From NCBI GenBank assembly GCA_963920665.1, contig OY987264.1, positions 28,810,906-28,874,905 on the forward strand: 64,000 bases of DNA, given 5' to 3'. Positions within the stretch are counted from its first letter, which is position 1, and each line of letters starts with the position of its first letter. Position numbers and translations under genes: made by a program. Positions 36,851-48,347 of the stretch are shown piece by piece. The notes beneath the pieces are model-generated. The model was not told the origin of the DNA. It did no database searches and worked only from the letters and a program-made list of their open reading frames with translations. This stretch comes from Straminergon stramineum (lineage: Eukaryota; Streptophyta; Bryopsida; Hypnales; Calliergonaceae).

Positions 36851-39630
36851 TGTTTTCCTAACTTGCATTTGTTGGCATCCACTTCAGTTCAACATGCTAT
36901 ACAACCCTCACTCTCTCAATCCCTCAAACCTTTTCCTTTTTCCTTCACTCACGTCTCTTGCTACTCATCACTTCTATTGCTTTTACTAGTGTTGTCTAGA
37001 GCTTCAACAAAAGCATGATCAACTTCTCATTTCTTCTTTTTTCAAACAAATGTGTTCCAAGTGCTTTCCAAATAGGAGCATTCTAGTTTTGGCTATTCAT
37101 GTGCTTAGATTACAACACGGTAAGTAGAATTGGCATGTTTTAGTTGTGGTTCAATTTTCTAGTTTCAGATTATATCATGGTTTCTTCTATATATGATATA
37201 CCACTTTCAATACTTGAAAATATATGCTAAGAATATGAAATCCCCTTTCAACTCACAACTAGACTTCAACGTACAAGGTCTAATAGGAAACATTTTAAAT
37301 GTTTTTTTGGATGATTTTAGGTCTCATTATCTTACCATTGCAATAAACCCTATTGAAAAACAATAGTGGAATTGACAACCCAATCACCAATAATCAATCA
37401 TCACAAAAACACCTCCCATTGTTGAAGTGATGAAAGCAATTTGCATCCTTCACCACAATCTCTCATCCAATCACCTTCAAGATGAACTTGGTGGCCTTGT
37501 GACAATCTGAAGACACTTAAAGGTTTTTGTATACACAAATTTGAACTCTAGGAGGTATCAACAATAGATTATTAACAAGAGGTGCATCAAAACACAAGGA
37601 AATGAGCAAAAACTGCTCTAAAAACACCACGTGGAGAACAAATAGGCCAAATTGACAAAAAAAAGGTACATAAACAAAGCACAAGGTTTCAACAAGAAAA
37701 TGGAGATTCACAATAGCAAATGGGGGTGGTTTGGGGAGAGGGGAGATGGACTTTTATACTTTGGGTCAAAGCCTCCCTTCCTCATTTAATTCAAAGTTTT
37801 TAGACTTTTAACCACTAATTATTAAAAGGAGTCAAATTTATTGCTAGACTAATTCTAAATTTTAGAGAAAAGCTCCAAATGCCAAACAAATTGAGCCATT
37901 GGCTTCAGAACGTCTAAACTAGCCATAGGCATCCTCATCCTATCTTCCACATCATTTAGACTCGTAAAGGTTAGTGAATTATCAAAATAAAGAACTGTAA
38001 CGTTCCAAATGAAGGCATCTACATTTTCCAAGAATTTTGACTTGCCTAGATTGTCCAGAAAGATAGTTGTAGTAAGGAAAGATTCCATAGACTCCGGCTT
38101 GTTTGAATGTATGCTCCTGTGGCTCCGATCAAAGCCTTCAACTCATTTAAATTCTTTGGAAATTGTTGGGGTTGTTTTTTCAGGTACTTGTTGGTGTCAA
38201 AATGCCTTGAAACTAATCAAGGTGATTTATTACTACTAAACATTCAACCTTAATTTTTCTAGGAATATTATCACAATCTAGGTAATTTCTAAGAATTTAT
38301 CAATAGTGGTTAAAACAATTGACTTTTTAGAAAACTAACTTCTACAATTTAGAAAAACTTGAAACTTTTATGTGACCTTTGAGTTAGACAATTCCATTTA
38401 TTAATTGCAAGTTCATATTCCTACTTTGCACTTTTCACAAGAAGGTTATTTATTGTTATCTCCCATGAAATCTAGTGGGCCAAAAATCTTTTGTCAAAAA
38501 GAGAATCTTGATGAATTGATTGTATTGTTGATTTTCTGGCATATTTTCATCTCAAATACACCTTTCTTTGATTTTTGGTTGTGACATCCTTCATACTACT
38601 TGAGTTTGTATCTACTAGACCAACATCAAACTTTCTATTTTTCCTCTAGATTGATTGATAATTCTAATTCTATTTACTACAAATATATCTAAGCCTAAAG
38701 AAGGATCTTACTAATTTCTATTAGCTATGCTTTGTCACCTACACTTGTACATTTGGGCTTGGTTCTAATTTAGAAAGGGTATCCTAGAATTGCTTTTGCA
38801 AACTAGATTAGGCTATTTCTAAAACACGTAATTCATCTTATAAGGAAAAGATTGGAGCATTTTAGATTCTCTATGCTTCTAAAGATAAAACACTACATTG
38901 GCAATTACTTTACCAATTAAAATTTATAACTATTCTTAGGGATTTTGTGAATAAAACCTAACAATGCGATGAAAAATTGATAAAAAAGAGATCTTGAGCC
39001 CAAAGTGACACATAGCACGAAGATTGACTAGCTAGAGGATAGCTTGAGAGTTGATGCACCAAGCTCTATGTCCTAGCTTTGTACGTGAGTGATCTTCAGT
39101 TGTCTCGTTCATGGTTTTCTACCTGGACAGTGCGACAAATAGACATCACAGTCATGATGTCTAGTAGAGCCCTCGAAATGTCTAGTTGACCAAATTTTTA
39201 GTTGACTTTAAAAAAATCATAAAAAATTTATGATTTTGATATATTTAAGTTTCATTTCAATGAAGTGTCTCAATTTAATAAATACATATTACATTCTAAA
39301 TTTAGGTTCATATTTATAGTGAGATTTTAATTTTTTTGACCTATCAACAATAGACTTACACGACCGGTCGCAATGGGGCGCGACAGGGTATCATCACTTT
39401 GTCTAATATGACACACGACGTTAGACATCCTACATGACACCAAAACCCAAAAATATGTCTTACAAGACAACCCTTGTCTTGTTGTGTCTATTTCATTGAA
39501 ATCTTTTGTAGAACCACAATTCACACAAAAAATCATCTAGTGTTAGGATGGGGACATACTGACATAGTAATGGATTGCTTAGGACTTGGTATGTTATGTA
39601 GACATGTATTTGACCATGAATACAAGTGAT

Positions 39631-40545
39631 TTAACCCCTAGAACTCCTTAATTATGTTTTCACCAAAAACACTCCAAAACTACCATTTCTAGTACAAGTA
39701 CAAATTTTTAGAGAAAAAAAAGAGTTTTGGAAACATGCAACCATAGGATCGTGTAGTATACTAGCTTGAGTAGATGTGGTAAAAATTCAAAAACTTCCAC
39801 CATGTGGATTGCAAGATATTAGTCTTTGAATTAAAAAAAATCTTTTTTATGGACCTACAAAAATCAAGGCAATTGCACTTTACAAAGTCACATTTGTATG
39901 AAAAAATGTCCATGTTGGTAGTACTTCTTTGGATTCATTCTTCAAGGCTAGTTGGCTACATGCTTCAAAAGTTTCAGATCATTTGAAATTGTGCAACAAA
40001 TAGGAAACAAATAGTAAGTAGAAAGAAATAGATTATGAATCAAAATACTATTTGTTAAGTATTTAGTCATGGAATTGAAAAATGCCACTTCTAATGGTTT
40101 TAATATTGTAATAAACAATCTACATCCTATGATTTTATTTTTTTCAAAAGAATATTGAAATTGAGTTCAATAAAGAACTTCAAAGCTTATTTTAGAGTAG
40201 AGAATCCATAATTGCCCGCAAACTAAAACTCCTCATAACTTTCATCTAATTAAGCAAAATGGAATGACTCAAAGATTTTTGCATAGATATAAATCTTGAA
40301 AAACAATTCAAATTTTTTTTAAAAAGGTATTTTTTTTCTAATTTGTTTAGATTGCCTAGTCTAGAAAAAAACTACATATCATACAATAATTTTTTAACCA
40401 TGTAGTCAAAAGTTATGAAATTTTTGGGGCCTTGAAGAAAATCCTTGTCCACATGTTTTTCACAAAAATCCAAAGAAAAAAATTCCCATTTTTAGTGAGT
40501 TGCCGAAAATCACTATGTTGCCAAAAAATCCAATTTATAGGTTAA
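39631..40545 (+). mobile_element. 0.9-kb TTAA-flanked element (family I), copy 4
   Basis: It starts TTAACCCCTAGAACTCC and ends …AAAAAATCCAATTTATAGGTTAA. Landmarks in order: AAAAACACTCCAAAACTACC, CAACCATAGGATCGTGTAGTA, ACTTCCACCATGTGGATTGC, TTTCAGATCATTTGAAATTG, CAATCTACATCCTATGATTT and AAAATGGAATGACTCAAAG. It is followed after about 300 bp by another copy in the same orientation. Non-coding. Confidence 0.75.
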
Positions 40546-40848
40546 ATCACTAGAAAAATTAATGCAAAACCTTAACATGCTTCTTCCATCACCAAAACAA
40601 CCAGGTTGCACATCATTGCATTATAAGTGATGTGAGTTCAAAGTGGCTATGAATGATAAATTGTGGTAAGTAATGCACGCTTAGCAATTTTCAAGTTGCA
40701 ATGTCAATTGCATGGTGGACTATCTAGTGATTGCCAAACCAACATTGAAAACTGATAATAGACAATTTGTTTAGGGAAAAATCCATTGCTTGGAGGCACA
40801 TTAGAATCACCACTTCCCACTGCTCTAATTCTTTAGGGTCTTTTTGAC

Positions 40849-41789
40849 TTAACCCCTAAAGTTCCATGACTATGTTTTCACTGAAAATTCTCCAAAACTG
40901 CCAATTTTAATACAAGAATCAAATTTTTGAAAAAAAAACTTTTTTTGACACATGTGACCATAGGATCTTGTATTATTCTGACTTGAGAGCATGTGATGAA
41001 AATTTAAGAAATTTCCACCACATGGATTGCAAGATATAAGCATCTAAATTCACTAAAATCATTTTTTGGGCCCTGCAAAAAACAAGGCAGCTGCATTTCA
41101 CAAGCTAATTTTTCTATGAAAAATTGTCCTAAACGGTGGTGCTTCTTTGGATTCGTTTTCCTAAAAAATTTGGCCACATGCTTGAAAAATTTCAGATCAT
41201 TTGGAATTGTACAACATATAGGGAAAAAATAGTAAGTAGATAGTAGTAGACTAGTAGAGAATGATTCAAAATACCAAATTGTTAAGAATTTAATTATGGA
41301 ATTGAAAAATGCCAATCCTAATGGTTACAATGTTATAATAAACAATCTACATCCTATGATTTTATTTTTTTCCTAAATATTGAAAATTGAGTAAGATAAA
41401 GGACTTTGAAGTTTATTTTAGAGTAGAGAATCCATAACTACCCACAAACAAAAAATCCTCATAACTTTGGACTCCTTGACCAAAATGGAATGATTCAAAG
41501 CTTTCCAAGTATATATAACTCTAGAAAACCAATTTCAAATTTCAGTTTTTGAAAAAAGTGATTTTTTCTAATCTGCCTGAACTACCTAGTTATGAAAAAA
41601 AGTAACATATTAGGCCATAGCTTTTGACTCATATTTCCAAATGTCCTAAAATTTAGTGCACTTGAAAGATATTCCTTGTCCCCACCTTCAACTAAAATTT
41701 GGGCCAAAAATATGGAAATCTCTAGCCACACATACCTGCTCAAAATTGCTATGTAGCCAAAAAACACATGTTGGTCCTTTAGGGATTAA
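40849..41789 (+). mobile_element. 0.94-kb TTAA-flanked element (family I), copy 5
   Basis: It starts TTAACCCCTAAAGTTCC and ends GGTCCTTTAGGGATTAA. It has the same ordered landmarks as the copy at 39631 (GTGACCATAGGATCTTGTA, TTTCCACCACATGGATTGC, TTTCAGATCATTTGGAATTG, CAATCTACATCCTATGATTT). Its termini are among the best preserved of the family. Confidence 0.78.
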
Positions 41790-42745
41790 CAAATAGAAAG
41801 CCTTATAGAATTGGTGCATCTACTAAGAGAAAATGTTACTAATTTGTCATACAAGATATTTTAACATTCTTTTTGAAGGATTTGTGGATTGTGAAGATGG
41901 AGGTGTCCCATTTAAGTAGGTCACAAACATTAAGTTCATGAATGCCAAGAGATTGTTTTCCACCAAGAGATGGGTGAAAATCTCTTTTGTATTGTGTAGT
42001 TGCTTCATTTATTAAACATATGTGGGAATTGTTGTGTATATAGTTCACCAAACATTGTGTTTAGTGAACTTCAAGAGGGCTATTCCACCATTGTTAGGTA
42101 GGATCTTCTTAAGTGCTGTTTAATTGCTTCATTTACTAAATATTTCTCCTATCACGGTGAGGCCAAGTCATCACTTAGTAGGACCTTGTTTGTTGTCTGA
42201 TATTAAGTGTGGTAGAAGTAATGCCCGAATGCCTTGAGAGATTGTATTTGCAAGGAGAACGTGCACATTGCCTTGAAATCTTGTCCATCAATGTCTTTCA
42301 TGGTTGTGCCATGTGAAAACTAAGCAAAAAATTAGATAATTTTTTTGAATACCTTGTTGACTAGAAACCTAAGGGAAATTGAGAGTGAACAAGTGATATC
42401 ACCTATATAAAAATAATAATGAGTACCGTGGGAGGAAAATAAGAACCAATAGTTTTATAGTGAAGTAGAGTAGCTTTTGCATTGAAATCTCATACCTTTT
42501 ACATTAAAGTAAAAGAAAAAGAAAAAGATAAAAAAATAAAGAAGCCTTGGTTGTATATAATGGATTGGAGGTGGACTATACATTAAGATCATTTGTGCAT
42601 TGACTTTGAAAAGCAATCTACGAGTAATTATATTTGTCAAAAGTTTGATAATTATTCACATCACTTGTTTCTTTGATTGCAAATTTATCTAGCAAAGCAA
42701 AGAGACCATTTCTGATTGTAAAACAACCAAAAGAATTTAATAAGT

Positions 42746-43189
42746 ATGGTGAAGAACAAAGGAAAAGGAGGAAAGATGAGAAAGAGGGGCACCAATAAAA
42801 TTGAAGATGATAAAAGAGAACTTCAATTTAAGAAGGATGGAGAAGAATATGCTCAAGTCCTAATGATGCTTGGAAATGGGCGATGTGAGGCATTTTGCAT
42901 TGATGGAAGCAAGCGATTATGCCATATTCGAGGTAAGATGCACAAAAAAGAGTGGATTGCATCACAAGATATTATTTTGGTTAGTCTTCGAGACTACCAA
43001 GATTATAAGGCAGATGTGATTCACAAATACAATCCAAACGAGGCACGCTTGTTGAAGGCTTACAAAGAGTTGCCTGAAAATGTACATCTAAATGAAGGTA
43101 TTGGTGGTAGTATAGACAACAACGAAGAAGATGGATGTGACAACCTCGACTACCTTCAATTTGAAGATGTAGATATAGATAAAGTGTAG
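42746..43189 (+). CDS. eIF1A-like protein, intronless, diverged copy
   Basis: eIF1A binds the 40S A site and promotes scanning and start-codon selection. This 147-aa ORF matches it end to end: basic N-terminal tail ([14 protein letters not shown], residues 2-15), OB-fold ([35 protein letters not shown], about 34-68), [18 protein letters not shown] (about 74-91), [13 protein letters not shown] and an acidic C-tail ending FEDVDIDKV. Length is normal and there is no stop or frameshift. Several usually invariant positions differ (KNRKRG to KMRKRG, EAMC to EAFC, KKVWI to KKEWI, LVGLRDY to LVSLRDY, AYGELP to AYKELP). It sits in AT-rich spacer with no telo-box or GC-rich leader. I infer a duplicate, perhaps a retrocopy, under relaxed or altered selection. 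Confidence 0.88.
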   Translation: MVKNKGKGGKMRKRGTNKIEDDKRELQFKKDGEEYAQVLMMLGNGRCEAFCIDGSKRLCHIRGKMHKKEWIASQDIILVSLRDYQDYKADVIHKYNPNEARLLKAYKELPENVHLNEGIGGSIDNNEEDGCDNLDYLQFEDVDIDKV

Positions 43190-44836
43190 TAGAAAAAATG
43201 TATTTAGATCCTTCAATATGACAGTTTTTTGTGTATGCTCTTAGGAGCTTGCTTTGAACTTTTAGCAATTATGGGCATGCTTCAGCAACCTATATTTTTG
43301 GATTATTACATGATATATAAAAAACAATTGCATTGATCATGCTCTATCTATAATTGAAGCTTTGTTTCATTTGACTTGAAAAAGTATTGCAAAGTTGATT
43401 GTGTTTCTAAATATCATAAGCAAAGAGGGTTTATAATAAATTTATTTGTCTTAAAATCTTTTTTTTATTTGACAAGATAGATGAAAATCCTTATAAAACT
43501 CTTTTCATCATTCTATTCCAATTGTTGAGATGAAAGGTATGAAAAAATATGTTTTGCAAGCTACAAGGGCAAAAATGACATGAAGTTTTTTAAAATTCAA
43601 TTTTTATTTGTTTTTCATTATGAAACAAAAACATAGGCAATATATATAAGTTGACATTTTTCAATGTCATATCAATGTGGTTAGCATTAAAAATATAAAT
43701 ACAAAACTACTTAATAAGTACCTCTAACTTGTCCTCTACAAATATACCTTCATCTTCAATTTTGGCAAGAATAGGTGATTACATGGCATTAACTCCAAGT
43801 GGTTGTCCAATTGGTGTGAATGTTCTACTATACGAAAATCAATCCTTCACCATTATCTTCTCCACTTTCACTCTACCTTATCCCTAGCCGAAGAAAATGT
43901 TCATTATCTTACCTACTTCCAAATCCAATATATAGAAAGAAAATTAGATACTAAAAGAAATGGAATCCATTCATAGAAACTGTTGATTTCTAAAACTCTT
44001 TGCCCAAAATGCTACTATACAAAAAAAAGGATTTACTTCATTTTCTAAAATCTTAAAAAGCACTTTGGATTATCATAGCATTAGAATTAGGAAATACATG
44101 AGCTGCATTTGCATTAAATATGACAAGAGTAGACTCACCTTTGGTGCACCATGGAAAGCCAAACAATTTTACTTTGACCTATAAGTCTTTTAAAATTACA
44201 AGTCAGTCAAAATATATGCAAAATATTGCTTAATATGAAGTTCTTTGTAAAAACAAGCAACTGCACCTCAAATGGGCTTTGTCCTTGTAACGTTGACTCA
44301 TTTTTCCAGTAAGGGAGCTTCCTAACATGTAGCTTCAAGCAATGCAAAGCCTCCTCCCCAGTAGTCCAAAGCCAATAGATTTGTCCCTCCAACAATATGT
44401 CCAACAACCAAAGGGACGACAATGACAATGGCTCATCCTACCTTACGAGTGATGAATTCTTGGCCGGGGATGCGACGCATTAGTTGACCATGCTAAATCT
44501 GGGAATACCAAAGTATTATCCAAGTTTGACAAATTCTCGCTCGCGCTACTCGAAGTTAGCGATCCCTAAAATTGAACTAAGAATCAAAGAAGCCGCACTG
44601 TCCTCTCCTCACTGAGCCCACTGGAGTTACACAAACATTTTCACAGTTGGATCTTCTTCATAGAGTGGACAATAAACGTGTAGCAAGAAAGCTCGGTGGT
44701 GGACAGCAAACAGTGCAATTTTAAAGCATCCTAAGGACAACACTAACGATAAGGAAGCACACATTGGGGCCAGGTTTTATTAACGACCACAGAACTTCCA
44801 CTCAAAAAGAGAAGAAAAAATGGAAGAAACATGAAA
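43190..44836. other. spacer between convergent genes
   Basis: AT-rich sequence between the eIF1A-like ORF (+) and the gamma-CA gene (-). The last few hundred bases (about 44.45-44.84 kb) are GC-richer and probably include the gamma-CA 3' UTR. I see no gene or definable repeat. Confidence 0.6.
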
Positions 44837-47644
44837 TTAATGGGGACCCTTTGAGATCATTTTGTTGGGAAACTCAATTTCTGGCCTCTTGGAACGGATG
44901 ATGCCCAAGTGGGAATCGTAGTCATCAGACTGAATATCCCATTTCCTCCTCATAGCCTTGTCAGCTTCAATCTCTCCAAAGGTCTTGGAGTTCTCCTGGG
45001 CGTGAACCTCCGCCAATTCCGTGTAAAGACTTGCATTTCCTGGGAGTGACAATTGCTCCTCCTCTGTAAGCTCCCTCAAGAACTTGGCAGGACTCCCAGC
45101 CCAAATCTGTTATCATAAAGAAGTACGCCACAAAATGTAAAATAGCAGTTGAAACATCAACTCTCCAAACGCTTTTGAAGCCCGCAAAACCCCGAAAGAC
45201 TACTCATTCAGGGATAAAAAATAGATATTTATGGATAAAAAATGGTAGTCTACGCTCAGAAATCAATTCCATGCAAATAAAAGGCCAATAAATTCTAGAA
45301 TCGTAAAGTTATTCTGCAGATAACGACACTTACAACAAAATGATTACGAATCACATGATTAAATGATAACCCATAGTTCATCAGCAGAAGAGTAAATGAC
45401 CTGTCCAGTAGGAATGCGGGTCTTCTGTGTGACTGTAGAACCAGCTGCGACCATGGCGCCCTTCTCCACCACGGCTCCATCCAGAATGGTAGATCCCATG
45501 CCAACAAAGGCCTCATCCTCTACGGTGCACGCATGAAGCACGGAGTTGTGTCCTGTCACGTGGCAGCCAAAATTCAGTTCACAATCACATGTGGACACGG
45601 TAAATCAGATGGACGTAGAAAGCACAACAATTTGAAAAAGAGAAGTTACCAAGGACATCGATAAAATCCATACAAAACAGGACTACGAAAGCAGCCGAGA
45701 TTCGAGAACCTACCGATGGTGACTCTGTTGCCGATGATGGTAGGCAAAACATTGCCGCTCACGTTGGTTTTCGCCACATGGACTAGAGTATTGTCTTGGA
45801 TATTTGTCTCCGAACCTACTTTGATGTGGTTAACATCACCTGCCACGTAGGACCTTCATGTGAGAACGCATCAAAAAGATAGCAAGAAAACTTCCTCACC
45901 TTCCAGGACTGAAATTCTCCGACACCCAGCCTATCCTTCTACTCGCACTAAGGCTCGAAAAATTGACTTCGAATTTCGTATGTAATCAAAACGGAACTAG
46001 GAATTACAATACTTCCAGAATACTAGATGCGACACAAAGCATATGTCTACTGAGACGTGAAGCGGTCGATTGCAACCAAAAATGATGTCATCTCGAATAT
46101 ACACAGATAGGCATGGCTAATCTTCCGAGAAACCTCAGACACAACCCTGATAATTCCTTTAATTACAAAGAATATGAGGCAGTAATGAAAATGCGCTCAG
46201 AATACTGACGAGATCTGCGCAGAATAGGAAAAGTGGATAATCGCAAGTGATCTAAGCCCATATAGAAATGTATAATTTCCGTATATCTCTTTCCACATGA
46301 TCCTCCATACATTCCTCAGTATACTCCTCAACATACTACTCACTAATTGAACATTTCAAAAACCCTATTCAACAAGCTTAGAATGCCACAACTCGTACAG
46401 TTAAACATCGAAATTCTACTAGGTATAAGAAATTCATTCTTTGGAGAGATGGACGCCAATATTCTAGTATTTCAATTTTTAACAAGTGTTCCATTTCCAT
46501 TTAGTACGCCAGAACTTTCCACATTTCCAAACCACTGCTTAATCTCTCCCCATGAGGTAATGACAACAAAGAATGAGGATGGGTTTTATAATTACCTCGC
46601 AGAACACATCCGTACCAAATTGATGACTTCTCCCCAATCTGCACTTCGCCAACAACAGAGGCACCAGGTGCCACAAACGCAGACTCCTCAATGACAGGCG
46701 TCTTGCCGAAAATGCTCAATATCGTTTGATGCCTGGAAACTGAGGAAAATGAAAAGCCAAAATTACAAACGTGTCCAACTTTATTGCAGCTCAACTTTCA
46801 AGCTCCCAAACACACCAGATATCCTAAACCGAAAGCCCAAGGACTGTGACAATGGACATTTCTGACCTAAATGTAAGGGGTGAAGTGCCGCTCAGGAGAC
46901 ACCCAGTGAATGTTCAATAGTAAGAATGTACCAGAGATCTACACCTCGGGTGTGGTGGCACCTGAGCAGCACTCGTCCCAATGGAAACCAGCTTGCCTCC
47001 ACCAAAGGCATTCTAAGAAAATCCTCTAGACCTACTCTCAATTCCGATAATGTCATGCATTGCCTTCCAACGGAAAACTTCCAACCGACATCTAAATAAA
47101 AACAACACCCGAAAAATAGCGCATTACTCGAAATCTAACGTGAGAGCGCAACCAGGAAGTTCACACCTCATACCAGATGTAGCAAAACCTCCCCATAATT
47201 CGAAAACAACGAAAATCGAAAATCATCAATCCAATACAACAAAAGACATCACGCATCACTGCAAACATGAGCTCAAACTGGATCATTCAGCTCCAAATCG
47301 CACCACCTCAGTTCACAAACCCCAGAACGCAGATCGCCTTCCAAACCCTAAAACAGAAGGCTCCACCAAAACAGAAGATCGACCCCAACGCTACCGTCCA
47401 GCGAAATGCTCCCTGCCACCATGATTCGCCTAACTTACTAGCAGCACGCATTGGAACGGAATGGAATGGCATCTCGCCACAACTCGTGCTTCAAATAAAC
47501 CCTAATTTGGTCGCCAAATAGGAACTTACCCTCGTCCTTGGAAGCATAGCTGCCTTGCAAGGCGGAGCCGAGGCGATCGAGAGCCTGGCCCGTGCTGCGA
47601 GCAGCCTTGCCCAGTGAGTACACCACTCGGCCCAGCGTCCCCAT
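44837..47644 (-). CDS. gamma-type carbonic anhydrase of mitochondrial complex I (5 exons)
   Basis: Gamma-CA subunits form the matrix-exposed domain of plant complex I. Exons in transcript order: 47530-47644, 46596-46739, 45714-45839, 45401-45552, 44837-45106. All are GT-AG and in phase, 807 nt, 268 aa. The N-terminus MGTLGRVVYSLGKAARSTGQ matches plant gamma-CA1/2. Residues about 45-190 form hexapeptide beta-helix repeats (FVAPGASVVGEVQIG, SSIWYGCVLRGDVN, TIIGNRVTIGHNSVLHACTVED). H107, H130 and H135 align with the three zinc ligands of the archaeal enzyme Cam, at the same numbers as I recall for Arabidopsis CA1, so this is of the active-type CA1/2 class rather than the gamma-CA-like class. C-terminal helices follow IWAGSPAKFLRELTEEE. 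No defects seen. Confidence 0.94.
47343..47505 (-). promoter_or_regulatory. two further telo-boxes in gamma-CA intron 1
   Basis: AAACCCTAA occurs on the plus strand at 47343-47351 and 47497-47505, inside the first intron close to exon 1. Read in the gene's sense orientation both are TTAGGGTTT, giving three boxes within about 420 bp around the gamma-CA start. Confidence 0.45.
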
Positions 47645-47753
47645 GCTGCCAATTACGCTGCAACGCTGCAATGCGGGATCCCGTCTGTCTGTCTGCCTCT
47701 CGAGGGGGACGGGGAAGGGGAAGAAGGCGAGAGCGAGAGCGAGAGCGTGCGCC

Positions 47754-47762
47754 AAACCCTAA
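47754..47762 (-). promoter_or_regulatory. telo-box TTAGGGTTT (gamma-CA)
   Basis: AAACCCTAA on the plus strand, sense TTAGGGTTT, lies 110 bp upstream of the gamma-CA ATG and next to a (GAGAGC)n purine run (about 47728-47746). Confidence 0.55.
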
Positions 47763-48235
47763 AATGGTACTTCAGTCGTGCGCGGCATTGCGTCCCAGTT
47801 TCAGCATCATAGAGCATCTCCAGTTCTTCACTCCCAGGGGGTTCTTTTCATTACAGTAGGGGTAAGGTAACTAGACCTAAAATGGCACAAATAAGCAATT
47901 CTGCATTATTAAGCAATGTTCCCATTATTACATTGGAAAACTTTTTGTGGAATCTTGTAGGTAGTGAAAAGAGGATTTTAGATTCTCATAGAATGCATTT
48001 TGGGGACACCATATGAATAAATTATAAATTTTCAAAGTGCTGAAAATAGGTGTATCAAAAAGCAATCATAGATTCTCACAAATAGTGGGAGTACTTTTTA
48101 GGCAAGAATTTGTAGTGAGTAATTGTAGGAAGCGTGCAATTTTAGGTATACTTACCTTAGTTACAGTTTATTCACTATCACAAATTTATGTGGAGAATGT
48201 GGACGTGGTGGTTTAGCATTGGCTTTCCGTATGTG

Positions 48236-48347
48236 TTTTGGAATAGAATACTCTTCTTCTACAAAGTTTTCTCTACGCCCATTCTTTTCCTTTGAAGATG
48301 AAGAATGGGCCTAGAGAAAACTTTGCAAAAAGGAATATTCTATTTTG
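48236..48347. repeat. 112-bp stem-loop, precursor-like
   Basis: Positions 48236-48286 and 48301-48347 are inverted copies with a 14-nt loop and a few mismatches and bulges. The inner 30 bp pairs almost perfectly (CAAAGTTTTCTCTA-GCCCATTCTT). It could be a MITE or a small-RNA precursor; nothing in the sequence decides between them. Confidence 0.55.

Larger units (their letters stand above)
27110..42700. other. gene-free repeat-rich spacer
   Basis: No supported gene on either strand. Recognised contents are: dispersed repeat near 28.4 kb, TTAA element (28913-29845), 15-bp minisatellite (30567-30716), tandem pair (32313-32458), solo LTR (33951-35251), small inverted-repeat element (35278-35458), 230-bp TTAA MITE (36621-36850) and TTAA elements at 39631-40545 and 40849-41789. 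I can define nothing in about 27.2-28.3, 30.8-32.2, 32.5-33.9, 36.9-39.6 and 41.8-42.7 kb. The 166-codon frame at 30895-31395 resembles no family I know and has spacer-like composition. Confidence 0.65.

Noticed and set aside
39631..41789. Adjacent similar repeats considered as a CRISPR-like or satellite array
   Set aside because: Units are about 0.9 kb transposon copies with inverted ends and a unique 300-bp spacer, in a plant genome.
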